Both the position numbers and the translations under genes were made by a program. Of a stretch of DNA of 64,000 bases, positions 1 through 11,670 are shown piece by piece (position 1 is the first letter of the stretch; every line of letters begins with the position of its first letter). Origin of the DNA: Eleginops maclovinus (Eukaryota > Chordata > Actinopteri > Perciformes > Eleginopidae); the NCBI RefSeq assembly GCF_036324505.1, contig NC_086355.1:22310518-22374517 (forward strand), written 5' to 3'. The notes below the pieces were generated by a model. That model saw nothing but the letters and a program-made list of their open reading frames with translations. It did not search any database and was not told where the DNA came from.

Positions 1-1404
1 ATAGTATAATTTTGTGATAAAGTAAGTTAAAAAAGTCCTAACAGGTTAAGGCCTAATCGAGTGATTAGTGAGTGGGTCAGTAAATGCAAGCTTTGCGACA
101 GAATTACGTTGAGAATTGTGACGACATCCCAATAGTCTCTGATTAGCGTGTTGCGTTATTGAACAGTCATAGTTGGTAAATAGTGTTAATATTAAAAGGA
201 AGACTTCTCGGCCAAAGAAGCGTAGTATTTGGGATTTAAAAATCCCCGACATTACTGTTTGTATAAGGGAAAGAATAGGTGAGAGAGCACGAGTTTGAGT
301 CTCGGCGTCTACACTCATTCTGGAACTTAACAAAGCATAGTTCATAGATTTAGAAAAGATTTGTTTTATGGTACCAACTACAACGAGAAGAGCTGAGGTT
401 GAAGTCCCTTCTCTATCTGCGATTGTTTTGAAGAGTACTTAAATTATAGGGCATGGAGAATTTTTTAAATTATTAGTGTAGGGTTAAGTGTTATGTGTAA
501 TAGTAATCAGAGAGGGTTTTTTTTTAAAGAATCAAGCAGTGTTGGGCCTTTTTGAACTGTGCTGTTTTGCTTGAAACCATCTGGAAACGGGTTCTGTATT
601 CCCCTCCCCAAAGTCCTTTGTCTTTAATAGGCTAACCTAGTTAGTGTAGTCTGTTAGCATCAGCCATTAACAGAAAACTTCAGAGGAAGTAATGGTCAGA
701 GAGGCTAAACCAGACAGGAAGTAGCCAGTAAAGAAAGAAAAAACAGTGCCCCTACTGGATGAATTAATATACCTCTCCAGTATTATTTCAGGAACAAAAT
801 AGCACCCTCTGTTGGAGGTATTGAATAACACACATTGAATACCTCAGGAATGAGATAGCACACTCTAGTGGACATATAGTATATTGTTAAACTAAAATAC
901 ACAAAACTTTTATTAGCATTATCACTAACTACATTAGTGGCTGATGATAGGTATTGCATTGACACATACTGAGTAGTTTAAATTTATTATAATTACATAG
1001 TGAACATTAAATACATACACACGTCAATTTTCATAAACATCATAAATAATAATAAGTGCTACTTTAATATTTTATTTTGATATTGAAAAATTTAAGGTGT
1101 TTTTTATTTTTTATCAAACAATTTCAAAATTTTAATAGAACTTTGAAATTTTTTTAGGGTATTATTAATAGCTTGAAATTAGTGGAACTTTGAAAAAATT
1201 TCTAAAAATTATTGAAACACATGGGAAAAATTTTAGAATATTATTAATAGTTTGATTTAAATAGAACTTTGGAAAATTTCTAAATTTTTTAAACAAATTA
1301 GGACAATTTTTGTATTAAACAAGGGTGGAATCTTATAGAAATACTGGTCAGGAAATTATTAATTAATTATAGAAAATAATAATAAAATAACAAATTATAG
1401 TACA
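1..1404. other. Non-coding stretch upstream of gag-like ORF
   Basis: No gene is supported here. The short ORFs have no recognisable content. The stretch may be proviral leader or host flank. About 730-890 contains two or three diverged copies of a motif of about 60 bp (cagcaccctctgttgga and cagcacactctagtgga type). The segment from about 1000 to 1390 is strongly AT-rich. No primer-binding site could be identified with confidence. Confidence 0.4.
1130..1320. repeat. Degenerate AT-rich tandem repeat
   Basis: Two to three diverged units of roughly 85 bp share the motifs attattaatag, then a ttgaaatt-like stretch, then agaactttg and aaatttctaaa. This is direct reading of the sequence; the class is unknown. 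Confidence 0.5.
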
Positions 1405-1806
1405 ATGACGAACCCAGAGTTAACCTCAATACTAGAGGTAAGAGGCATGGTAAATGCAAGATCGGATGCTATAACAGATCCGAAAGAAAGAAAGAAAGTA
1501 AGGAACCAAATAGAGAGCATGATGGATCTGTGGCAAGCAAGAGGACTGATCCCAGCAAACGATCAACCAGACCAACAAAAGTCCACAGAAGAGCCATAAT
1601 GGCCTATGAAGATGGAGAATATATTCGACAGCAAACGGCATGGAAGAAAGCTGGAAGCCCCACATGGTACTCACCTACTAAAAGGGCAATGGACAAAGCT
1701 GAGAAAGAAAAGCAAAGAAGGAAAACGACCCTCCTCCCCAATCTGGATATGTCATTTGTGGGGACCAATAATTTGCATGTATGGGGTAAACCCACCAGAA
1801 ACATAA
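1405..1806 (+). pseudogene. gag: gag-like N-terminal fragment, frame-disrupted
   Basis: An open frame starts at 1405 and encodes a charged, helical 64-residue segment rich in Arg, Lys, Glu and Asp. It stops at 1597-1599. Lys/Arg-rich sequence continues in the other two frames (for example 1606-1806), as expected of a gag basic or nucleocapsid-like region with indels. Position, composition and the downstream RT make gag the likely identity, but no certain family motif (major homology region, complete CCHC knuckle) is visible. It merges at about 1800 with sequence of visibly lower quality. Confidence 0.45.
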
Positions 1807-4800
1807 AAAAGGGGAAGGGAAACCAAAAGGCAGGAAACCACGGGAAATTTCCCAAATTTTCCCCCAAATCCAAAGTTTATCCGAATCTGGCGGCCCCCTT
1901 TGGGCCCCCCCCCCCTTATCTATGGGAGGAAACATCCCCCCCCAAGTTCGAATTCAACCCCCAATTTTTTGATGTCCACGGAGGGACTTTTGGGCAATAA
2001 ACCACGCCCCCCAAAAAGGAATTTGCGGAAGGGAAAACGGACGGGAATTCCCCTCCCAAAGCCCTAAAGGAAAGTCCCTCCAAAAAGAACAAAAAGGGGA
2101 AACCCATCCCCTGAAAACCCCCGGAGGGCAAAACCAAATTTACAAGGGAGGGAGAGTGGTGGTTCAAAAAGGGAAAGAAACAATTTAAACAGAAGAGTTC
2201 AAAACGGGGAATAAAACTGACTAAGAGGGCCGGGGAAAACACTAAAGAGCCTTACGCAGACCCAAAACAAAAAAGGGAAACAGCATTCGATGGAAGCAGG
2301 GGGGGGAAACCCCGTGAAAACGGGAACGAGTTTTTTACAAAAATAAATTAAAACCCAAAAATATTGGGGGGAACTTAACAGTAAAAAGTCGGTTCTACAA
2401 CCCCCCGGGAAAAGGTTTTTTTAAAAGGCCCCAATGTTTCCCAAATTGGTGACAGGGGAAACCGGGAAAAGGGCAGGTGTTTTAAAATCAACCTTGGCAC
2501 CAGAGAAAAGGAATCGTTGGTCCCAGTTTAACCTCCTCTCTAAAAAGGGGGTCAAAAAGGGGGGGTCATGAGTTGGAGAAGTTCACTGCCCCAAGATCAC
2601 CAAATTTTAGGAGATATGAGGGTTTCTCTTGGGAAAAAAATAAAAGGGAAGACTGGACAGAGAAAGGTGGACCCCTGGCCCAATGTGAAAAACCTCCCCG
2701 ATAAAAACTCCTTAAACCCAGATTAGGCCAAAATATTGGTCTCCATCACTCACCCTCAAACCAACTAAAACGCATTTTGGGTACCCCAAAATACCCTTTT
2801 AAAAGAACAGAAAAAGAAATCATTTTTCCAAAAGGGAAAGTGAGAATATTGGATGGAGAGCACGGGAAACGCCCGTGCTTCCCCAAAGGGGTTTTAAGTT
2901 TGCTTTTTGGAGAAATGCATTTAATCAAACCTCCCAAAACGAGTTTTAAAGGTCGGGGAAAAAATTTGGGGGATTTAACACAAACCCACTGAAGAAAGGA
3001 GAGAAAACTTATTCACCATGACCATAAAAAAACAATAACCCTAAAAGGGGGAAAGTGAAGAAGAAATGAAGCCCTGCCCTAAAGACCCTGAAAAAAGAAA
3101 ACTGGCGGGGGAAAAAATCAAGAAAATGGGGAAAAACAAAAAAGACATTAAAAGCAAATGGACGGGTTTCCCGAATGGCCATACACGAAGAGGTGGTTTG
3201 GAAAACCCCCACCTTACATGAGCAGAGGCCACCCGGGATACCAAAATTCCACGAAGGGGAAAAGGGGGGAAAAATGGGTCCAGAGGAAGTGGAAAATGGG
3301 GAAAAATTTCCCTTTTAACAAATGTGGAGGGGCCCCAACATTGGATAAGTTTTTGTCCACTAAATTGGCAGCAAGAAAACACAAACAGTTTTAAAACCCA
3401 CAAATCAGCAGACTTATCACCCTGGAAAAAAACTTTCCCAAACCAAATCAGAACAACCCCCAAAGGAAACACCCCCCCTTTTAAAAAAAAGAGGGGGAAT
3501 ACAAGGGAAAAAGGCCCAGAGGCAGGGGAAAATAGGGGAGCAAAGAGGGGGTTTGCCCCCAAAAATAAACCCAAAATGCCCATGTCAGCCTTGGGGAGTT
3601 CGGAAAATGGGGAGGCCCAGGGGAACCAAAAACCAGGTAAAGAAATTTCCCACCCCAAAATGAACCAATGGTCACCCTTTTAGTTTTGAGGGAGAAAAAA
3701 GGGGCGAGTGGCAGACCCGGGGGGTTTAACCCGCCTCCTGTCTGACTTTTTTTACGGGGGGAAAGGGAAACCCCCTTCCACTCCTAACACCCCCTAAAAA
3801 CATTTGGGTACTGGGAAAGGGGAACCCTAAATTTACAAAGTTATCAACCCCATTGGTAACGGGAAATTGGGAAACCCAACCCCTGAAACCCACTAAATTT
3901 TCCTCTCCCCCTAAGTGTCCCTTAAATCTACGGGGAAGGGGAAATTTTTTCTTGTGAATTCAGGACAAGAATTCTATGCACCCAAGGGGGACGGGTTTCC
4001 CCCCATTTTTCCAGGACAAATCCCTTTTTATCAAACCATAAGGGCCCAAAACAAAGAATCCTTTTCATGTCGTCCCAATCAAAAAGGGGTGACAAAGAAA
4101 TAACCAACACCCAGGGGTTCTGGACCCGCCTAAATTACCACTGGGGTTGATACCCCCCTTTGTTAAAAGAAACATTTAGGGAAATTGGAAGCCAGGGAAA
4201 TAAACCCCTTGGGGGGCCCCGAGGGGGCCTCCACCAAATCCTTACATTGTACATAAAAATTTAAATATACAACGTCCAGATAAAAATTATCGGGAAGCCT
4301 GGAGGGAAGATAAAGAAGGGTTTTCAAAAAGAATTCTTTGGGCCCAAGACATAAATGGGGGCCCAAACAAGGGGTGGGAAAAGCAGCGGGAACAACCACA
4401 CGAAAAACAACAAGGGTACGCCCTATCAAAAACCCGGTCCCTATGTCCCCCTTGGTTGTGGCCAAACCCACTGAAGCTAGTTTCTTTTTGGGAAACCAAT
4501 GGGAAAGACAGGCCGGAACACAGAAGGGAAACCCTTCCACTCACCCCTCCTGGGGAGATCAACAGATCAAACAATGTGGAAAATTTGGAAAAAAACAGTG
4601 TGGAGAAAGGCCGGGGGGGGAAAAGACAAAAACTGGTAGGGATCGGGGAAGAGAAAGAAACAAAACCCTTTCCAACCCCAGAAGACAGGGGGGGGGGGGG
4701 GGGGGGGGGGGGCGGGTCGCAAATTTCCAACCCCAACCAGGGACCACAGGAGATTATATTTTAGGGTTGGGGGGATCAGGAAGTGACCGTGGAATTTAAA

Positions 4801-4920
4801 AAGGGCCCCAAAAAAAACCCCCGGGGCGCCTAAAATAAAAATTGAAGCAAGAACAGTTTGGGGGGGAATTAAAAAAACCCCTTTGAAGGATTTTTGCAAG
4901 CGGGATGTTTAGCCCCACCC
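1800..4920. other. Low-fidelity block 1 (gag-pol region)
   Basis: The sequence changes character here. Runs of three to six identical bases follow one another (gggg, aaaa, cccc), and short open frames of Phe/Pro/Gly/Lys appear on both strands without any family resemblance. It should hold the rest of gag, protease and the start of pol. Clean sequence resumes near 4925 with readable RT. I infer an assembly or consensus artefact; the ORFs inside are not annotated as genes. Confidence 0.7.
4688..4712. repeat. Poly-G run of 25 bases
   Basis: Twenty-five consecutive G inside the low-fidelity block. The run is probably at least partly artefactual, given its surroundings. Confidence 0.8.
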
Positions 4921-4924
4921 CCCT

Positions 4925-5780
4925 CACACTGGAACACCCCCATCTTGCCAGTACCAAAGGCTGGAGACAAAGGATGGAGAATGGTCCATGATTTGAGAGA
5001 AGTGAAATAATGCGACCAAGACTGCTAACATCCCTGTGCCAGATCCTTATGTAGCGTTGCAGAACCTAAATCCAAACCATAAGTACTTCACAGTCATAGA
5101 TCTAGCAAATGCATTCTTTTGTTTACCATTAGATCCAAAAGTACAAAATATGTTTGCTTTCACATATAAAGGACAGAGATACACTTATAATCGCATGCCA
5201 CAGGGATTTAAAGACAGTCCAGGGTTATTTCAATCAAGCCTTGAAGAAAGATTTGAGTACTCTACATTTACCAGAGGGAGTAACTCTGATACAGTATGTA
5301 GATGACCTTCTTCTGGCTGCACCAGATGCTGTGACATGTTTGTCTGCAACGAAACAACTACTACTCCTATTAGCTAAAGTCGGATATAAAGTCAAACGAG
5401 AGAAAACACAAATTGCAAGGAGAACAGTCACCTTCTTGGGGAGAATGATTTCTGCAAACAGCCTCACCCTGACACAGTCACAAAGATCTTCCATCCTCTC
5501 TCAACACAAACCGAAAACAGTTCAACAAATGCTTGCATTCCTAGGATTGACGGGATACAGTAGGACTCACATACCGGACTACGTGAACCTGACACAACCA
5601 TTGAGAAAAATCGTTGCAGATGCTGGAAACCGCAATCTCTCTGCCATACTGGAATGGACGACATCGGCTGAAGAAGCCTTCATTCAAACTAAGCAAGCTC
5701 TAGGTCAAGCAGCACACCTCTCAACCCCCAGACTACGTCCAAAGAATTTCTCCTTGATGTTTCTGAATCAGAAGGGATAG
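4925..5780 (+). pseudogene. pol: Retroviral pol, reverse transcriptase fragment (frameshifted)
   Basis: The reading begins with a VPKAGDKGWRMVHDLRE-type RT start near 4935, then the TVIDLANAFFCLPL block (catalytic Asp, motif A), RMPQGFKDSPGLF (motif B) and IQYVDDLLLA at about 5300 (motif C, two catalytic Asp). The connection segment up to 5780 follows. The frame shifts once at about 5235, between motif B and motif C, and there is also disruption near 5008 (an in-frame TAA). These breaks could be real or sequencing errors, because low-quality blocks flank both sides. Gamma/epsilon-type RTs of fish retroviruses are the closest in character. RNase H should follow but is unreadable. Confidence 0.85.
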
Positions 5781-8770
5781 TGAATGGAATTTCGTTTAGA
5801 AAAAAAAAGGGGAGTGAACAGGTTTCTGAGTATCCAGTCAAAAAATTTGAAACCCTAGAACTAAAGGGGAGACAGGATGTGCAAGACCCTCTGGCTGCAT
5901 AAACAAAGGCCCAATTTAGAAAACCGGCATTTTAAATTTGTTTACCCACTGAAAGTAAAAAACCCAACAAGGGGGTTTTGGCATTTTGAATTCACAAAAA
6001 AAACTTTTTTTTTTAAAATTCTTTTCCCCAAATTTGAAAGAACAAGGGTTTTTAAATATCCCCTTTTCAAACCCCAAAATAACCTTGAAGTTGGCCATCC
6101 CCAATTTTGGCCCCAAAAGGGTTTGGGGTTGGATGATCACACACCCCAGACTGTGAGTTTGGGTCTCAGAAGGATTTGAAAAATAAAAAGCGGATCAAAA
6201 GGGGACCCCTCTGGGGTGAACCCGGCATCACTTTGGGTTTTGGATTTGGGGCTGTTAAAGGGGGATGATGGAAATGTGGCCTTTTAGCCGTTTTTACAGC
6301 AGGAGGGAGAACATACCACACCAAAAAAAGCAAGATCCCACTTTAACCGCTTCAGGGCCCAATAGCTAAGTATTGCCCCTCCAAAACCCGAGCCCTGGGG
6401 CCTTTAGAAGGGGAAAAGCATCAACGTCTACACGATTCAGCATATTTCCCACGGGCAAGGGAGGAGAAGGGCCCCCTGGATAAGAGAAGGGGTTTTTCTG
6501 ACGTCAAACTAAAAAACCAAAAAAAAACATGCCGAGGCATTAAAAAGGGCCCCCCAAAGTTTTAACCCCGCCCACGAGGGGTTTCGTTATCAAAGTAAAG
6601 GAAAACCAGGCATTTGGGGAAAACTAAACTCAAAGGGAAAAGACGCAGCAGTTTAAGCAAACAAAAAAGGGAGGAGGGTCCCCAAAAAATGATAAGTGGG
6701 AAAACCCAAAAAACACGCAAGGGGAGCTGACCTCCCGAACATATAATAGAATTCAGAAAAGGCGGGACCATATGAGCAAAACAATGGGGTTCTTAAAGGT
6801 GCAAAAGAATAGTGGCCTGTGGCGGCAATATGGCCCCTTAGTTCACCTGCAAAAAATGGGCCCCTTTCTTTTTTAAAAACAGTCACAAAGGCCCCCCCCC
6901 CTTTTAAAATATCAAGAACCACAAAAAGACATTGAGCAAAAGTGGTTTGGGCCCTCCCTTTCATTTAAAGAGGGTGGTGAAAACTTTGTCATGATTGAAA
7001 CCTGCGGGCATTTAAAGTCAAAAAGGCAAATTTGGTTCCCCAAGGGAAGATTTCCCCGTCCCAGAAGCTCCAATTTAAAGAAATTTGTTGAAATTTTAAA
7101 AGATATGGGGCGACCCAAATAACAAAGGCTTAAAATTTCAAGCTGGTAAGGTTTATCTTTTTACCAGGTGGATTTTAAGGGATCCCCCGCAGGAGAGAAA
7201 TCAAAAACGGTCTTAAGTTTGGGGGGTCCAAAAAGAAATCATACCAAAATATGGGGTTTTTCCCCGGGGGTAATCGATCCAAAAATTTTGGGACAAAATT
7301 TTTCAAACAAACATTTAGGAGAATTGGGTTTATATTTTGGTTTGTTTTATAAGTTTGGTTTAGTTTTTACACCCAGCATCCAAGGCAAAGTTGAGAGAAA
7401 CCAATCGAACTCTTTAAAAGGGGGAAAAATTTCTTAAAAAAACTTCTGGAAATAAAGTAAAAATGGGTTGACCCCTTTGCCTTTGGCACTCATGCAAAGG
7501 AACCCGCAGAGTGGCCCAAAAAACCCATTGTCACCCCCTTTAATGGTTAAAAAGGCCCCCCCCCCAATGCCGGGGCCTTTTAAGGGGGGGGGGATATGGC
7601 CAAATTTTGGAAACCCTTTGACAGATTGAAGTGGGTTATTATGTCAGAGCTCTGAGTAAAATGATTGCAGTTTTTTTCTACACAGGTTCCCAAAAACTGG
7701 GGGAGGGCCGTGGAGAAAAACCAGAAGAGGCTCCGTCCGCCCGGTGATTGGGGGGAGGGTCAAGGGCCACAAAAGAAAGTGGGCAAAATCCTTGGGGGGC
7801 GGGGAAAAATGGGGGAATTGTTGAACGAACTTCTCAGCGCCCCGGGGGTTTTTAAAAGGGAAAACGGGCAAATTGGGACCCCCTTACACATTGGGCTCCC
7901 CCAACACCCCCTTCCGAACACTTTTGGAAGTTAGGATTGAAAAAATTTGGGAGAGCTAAGGGAAGAATTCATAAAAAGTCAACAGGGAAAAAAGTTGGGA
8001 AAAACAAATTTCCCCCCTTTTGGAGTTCAGAGGGTTTCCCCTAGGGGTGGAAACCGCCCCAACTTTTTTTTTTTTATTTGTTTTTTTTTTTTTTATTCCA
8101 AATTTTTACTTTTTAAAAAAAGGGTTTTTTTACTTTTTATACGCTGTTGTGTATCTCACATCGGAAATTTGTATAATCATGGGAAATTTTTGGGAAAAAT
8201 GGGTTTTACAACCCGTAAAAATGCCCCAAAAAGAAAAGGGGTCCCCTAGGGGGCTAAGGTTAAAATAATACAATAAACATGTATGGGGCCTTTATGATTT
8301 GGTGGGGGGGTACAGAAAATTTGGAAAATTTTTTTGAAAAAAGGGGAAAAAAATTTAAACTCCTCAAACTCCCATTTAAAAGGGAAACCCCCCCATCTCC
8401 TCAGGGGCCCCAAGATCAGCAGACCCCCGGGGGTGGGGAGTTTTTTTTTTTAAAAAAAAAAAAAATTTTTTTTTTTAAAAAAAAATTGGTTCCAAAAAAG
8501 GAGAAAAGCTTTTTTTAAAAAAAATCAAAGGGTTTTTGGGGAAAATTTTTTTTTTGTTTTTTTGTTTTAAAAAAGTGGTGGAAAAAAGGGGGGGAAAAAA
8601 AAGGGGCCAACCAAAGGAACTGGGCAGGGACATGGAATTGGGGAAAATAAAAAGGTTGGGATTTTCCCCCGGGGAACACCAGATGATAACACCTGGGTGG
8701 GCCCCCATTTGGGGCTAGTGTTTCTGGAAATTTTAAAGGGTTTAGGGGGGCAACCATTTCCCCACCTACA
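5780..8770. other. Low-fidelity block 2 (RNase H-integrase region)
   Basis: This block has the same homopolymer-rich texture as 1800-4920, starting abruptly after clean RT sequence and ending abruptly before env. Retroviral integrase content is faintly readable near 7168-7440. Other long open frames in this block, on either strand, have no coherent protein content and are not annotated. Confidence 0.7.
7168..7440 (+). pseudogene. Integrase remnant (degraded reading)
   Basis: The frame contains a VDFKG-like start resembling the first catalytic block of retroviral integrases. About 70 residues later comes a TPSIQGKVERNQSNSLK segment resembling the conserved HPQS-x-G-x-VER-x-N-x-x-LK block that carries the catalytic Glu. 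Much of the intervening sequence is unreadable because of the local sequence quality. Position between RT and env supports the call. Confidence 0.55.
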
Positions 8771-8822
8771 GGACAACAGGGGACGTTTCAGACTCAGATA
8801 TCCTTAGCTAAGGGGCACCACT

Positions 8823-10439
8823 ATGGGGACAACAACCGACGAAATCCCCATCATAATCTCATTTAAAGACACACTCACACATCTATTTAGAGCCAGGGAA
8901 GAAACATCTGCATTTCATCTAATATTGGGAGTTGAGGTTCCTGGAAAGGATCCTATGGGTTCAGTCTGGGTTGAGATAATTGAACCACAGGAGGAGCTAC
9001 TCCTCCATCCTACCCCCGAGGAACCAGCAGATTTAAATTCTTCCCAGATGACAGTCCATGATATAGGAGTAGCTCAGGCTCACTCGCAGGAGAACCACAG
9101 ACTGGTGACATATTTGAGTACATCGACGGTGCAGAAGGTAATAGCAGTGGAGACCGGGTATGAAGACACTAACGCTTGGTTAGATTGGGTTGTGTATTCG
9201 GTAGAACAGAGCAAGATGTCAGACTGCATGGCATGTGCTGCTGCAAGGCCCAGTCTTGGCACTGTGCCTTTCCCTCTAAATTCCTATAATGACCCAAGAG
9301 GACTATCCTGCATGTATAAACTTTATGAACAAAAATCCCCAGTAGGCTGTACTGATATTGCGCTAATGTACCCCATCATAAAAGTAAATGACATTCCACC
9401 AGTTTTTACTCCTTATGAGGGACATAATGATTGTATTCTGAAGAATCACACGGGAGGCACCTATATGGGAACATTACGGTGGTGCAATTCCACAACAGCA
9501 GTAACCAACCAGGGCCTTCTTGCAGGAGTTGTTGTGGATAATATGCAGTATCCCCGGGCAGATGTTTGGTGGTACTGTGGTACCAAAACATTATATCCAG
9601 TCCTTCCCCATGGTTGGACTGGAACATGTGCACTGGTGCAATTGGTGATGCCCTTCTATGCAGTGCCCATGACCGCCAGACAGCTAACACAGCTTGCACT
9701 GCACCCCAAGACCAGTAGAACGAAGAGGTCAGCCCCAGGAGGGAGTTTTAGCTCCTCGGTTTACATTGACAGTATTGGGGTACCCAGGGGAGTTCCAGAC
9801 GAGTTTAAAGCAAGAAATCAGATAACTGCAGGATTTGAATCAATATTTCTTTGGCCTACAATCAACAAGAATGTAGATTGGATCAATTATATTTACTACA
9901 ACCAGCAGAGATTCATAAACTACACCCGAGACGCAGTAAAGGGGCTGCACGAGCAGTTGGACAAAACCAGTCTAATGGCTTGGCAAAACAGGATGGCCTT
10001 AGATATGCTTTTGGCTGAAAAAGGGGGTGTATGTAAACTATTTGGAACTCTGTGCTGTACTTTCATCCCAAATAACACCTCCCCAGATGGATCCGTAACC
10101 AGAGCATTAAAGGGACTTACCACCCTGAGTATTGAACTTGCAGACAATAGTGGAGTGGAGGACCCCTTTGTAGGAGTGTTTGAAAGAATGTTTGGTAAAT
10201 ATAAGACTCTGATCATGAGTGCAATGTTATCCATAGCAGGAATGGCTACAATTTTGATTTTATGTGGATGTTGTTGTATACCATGTATTCGTACCTTGGC
10301 TAACCGATTAATCACTACAGCCCTCTCAAGAGAACAACATCAAGGTCAATTTCTGTTAAGAGAACAGGTACATTTGTTGATCGGAGAGCAGGATGATCCA
10401 CCTGCATATACAGACAATGAAAATGTGGATGTGGTTTAA
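8823..10439 (+). CDS. env: Retroviral envelope glycoprotein, intact ORF (538 aa)
   Basis: A single open frame of 538 residues. A CMAC (CXXC) motif lies at about residues 135-138 in the surface subunit. A furin-type RTKR site at 299-302 separates surface and transmembrane subunits. The transmembrane subunit holds a heptad-like region, a CX6CC motif at residues 404-412 and a hydrophobic membrane anchor at about 462-485 followed by a Cys-rich juxtamembrane stretch and a tail of about 50 residues. Covalently linked gamma-type envelopes have this plan. The first 40 residues show no clear signal peptide. An in-frame TAG lies at 8805-8807, so the true N-terminus may sit in the low-quality sequence upstream or use a spliced leader. 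Env normally mediates receptor binding and membrane fusion; whether this copy is expressed is unknown. Confidence 0.88.
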   Translation: MGTTTDEIPIIISFKDTLTHLFRAREETSAFHLILGVEVPGKDPMGSVWVEIIEPQEELLLHPTPEEPADLNSSQMTVHDIGVAQAHSQENHRLVTYLSTSTVQKVIAVETGYEDTNAWLDWVVYSVEQSKMSDCMACAAARPSLGTVPFPLNSYNDPRGLSCMYKLYEQKSPVGCTDIALMYPIIKVNDIPPVFTPYEGHNDCILKNHTGGTYMGTLRWCNSTTAVTNQGLLAGVVVDNMQYPRADVWWYCGTKTLYPVLPHGWTGTCALVQLVMPFYAVPMTARQLTQLALHPKTSRTKRSAPGGSFSSSVYIDSIGVPRGVPDEFKARNQITAGFESIFLWPTINKNVDWINYIYYNQQRFINYTRDAVKGLHEQLDKTSLMAWQNRMALDMLLAEKGGVCKLFGTLCCTFIPNNTSPDGSVTRALKGLTTLSIELADNSGVEDPFVGVFERMFGKYKTLIMSAMLSIAGMATILILCGCCCIPCIRTLANRLITTALSREQHQGQFLLREQVHLLIGEQDDPPAYTDNENVDVV

Positions 10440-11023
10440 GTTGAGAATTACGGGTATTGGGACAGAAAGATAACGTAATTTGATCGGGACTATTTTCATA
10501 TGGTTCGAATTCAGAATCCTGCTAAACTCAGGGAGTGAGGTTTTATGATGATACTTTACAAGCAGGTTATATTAATGTTTCAGTATTCTAATATAGTGTG
10601 CCTTTTTAAGGGATAACAGAGCCCCTTATTTCTTATTAAGTATTATGACTATTGGTGTATTAAGTAACCACGTATATGAATGTTCAGGTCTATTTAATGA
10701 TATTGTATCACTGTGTAAAAGTAGGACTTATTTAAGTGCCTTATACCTCAATATGACATTACCAATTGTATTATGTTGTGCCAAAATGTGACTTGAAACC
10801 AGACAATCTATGTTAAGCTAAATGACCACTACATTCCATGAAGCTGTTCAAAAGGAGGGTATGGAGAGTTCATACACTGAAGGATTTGTTCTCTGACACA
10901 CAGATTGTGAAGTATTTGTGTATTTTTTGCATTGTCCGTCCTGATGTGATTTCTATGATGTTTACTGTTCGGATGAAGAACATATTGATCATTATTAATA
11001 TTTACACACCTTAAAAGGTGTGT
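10440..11023 (+). other. Non-coding region between env and polypurine tract
   Basis: About 580 bases with many stops in all frames and no accessory gene that I can recognise. It ends in an inverted repeat that touches the polypurine tract. Confidence 0.6.
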
Positions 11024-11025
11024 AA
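11002..11025. repeat. Perfect 11-bp inverted repeat next to polypurine tract
   Basis: TTACACACCTT (11002-11012) and AAGGTGTGTAA (11015-11025) are perfect reverse complements separated by AA. The right arm overlaps the start of the polypurine tract by two bases. Confidence 0.9.
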
Positions 11026-11034
11026 GGAGGGAAT
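11024..11034 (+). promoter_or_regulatory. Polypurine tract of the provirus
   Basis: The purine run aaggagggaa immediately precedes the LTR start TGTAGG (one T intervenes). This is the expected primer site for plus-strand DNA synthesis in retroviruses. Confidence 0.8.
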
Positions 11035-11670
11035 TGTAGGAAGTAATAATCAATATTCCGAGTAACTGCAACACTGTCTTATTTTGAAACACTGTCTTAT
11101 TCTGAAATGCACTCTTATTTTGAAATGGTCAACTCGTAACCGGATGCAAACGACATTGAATGCAACATTGCTGGCGCTTGAGGCCGGACGGAGGAAAACT
11201 GTGGGTTTGAGCGTAGGTTTCCTCAACAAGCGAAATGTAAACACAGGGTGAACAGGGGAATCTCTTGTGGTGTTATACATAAAACACACAATGAGTAATT
11301 CTCCTTATTGCCACTGTAATACCCTAAGAAGCGACTTGGCTGTATGCCACGTATACACTGAACTGGCCGGAAGTACTGTTACGACTTGAAGCAACCAATA
11401 GGAAGAGGCAACCGCTGGACAAAGACCCATCACAGATGGGGTGGGGGTCTCTTTTGGCTCGGACCCACGGACAGTGAACACATCGTGAATTCTATTCATG
11501 TTTTGGGCCTGTTCTAGTGTGTGTAGAGCTTTAGGGCCACAGCTGTGAAACGATTGTAAAACCTTCCACTACATCTTTTTTATTAAACACTCCTTTATAA
11601 TTTTTACGGGAGTTTTGCCTTTTCTTTTAAACCGACATCCTGGCTTCAAATAAACGAACACATTCCTACA
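11035..11670 (+). repeat. 3' LTR of endogenous retrovirus (636 bp)
   Basis: It begins TGTAGGAA and ends TTCCTACA, a perfect 8-bp terminal inverted repeat of the TG...CA type. It follows the polypurine tract directly. ATTAAA at 11582-11587 and AATAAA at 11649-11654 are possible polyadenylation signals. A clear TATA box was not identified. No second copy is in the window, so insertion age cannot be estimated. Confidence 0.85.

Larger units (their letters stand above)
1..11670 (+). mobile_element. Endogenous retrovirus, 5' LTR not in window
   Basis: The order is retroviral: a gag-like start (1405), reverse transcriptase (about 4925-5780), an integrase trace (about 7168-7440), env (8823-10439), a polypurine tract and one LTR at the right. 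The RT has the YVDD catalytic motif and the env is of the gamma/epsilon type (CX6CC). No copy of the right LTR is found near the left edge, so the 5' LTR is either left of base 1 or lost. The gag and pol frames are broken, largely inside two poor-quality blocks, so the real coding state of the provirus cannot be judged from this sequence. The exact left boundary is unknown. Confidence 0.8.

Noticed and set aside
1..700. 5' LTR of the provirus at the left edge
   Set aside because: I compared this part with 11035-11670 by eye and found no shared stretch or TTCCTACA end.
1530..4899. Many open frames of 60-200 codons on both strands in the first low-fidelity block
   Set aside because: They are Phe/Pro/Gly/Lys-rich, overlap on both strands and have no coherent motifs. 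Homopolymer texture explains them.
5877..8776. Open frames in the second low-fidelity block
   Set aside because: Same texture as the first block. Only the integrase-like piece at 7168-7440 has a recognisable motif.
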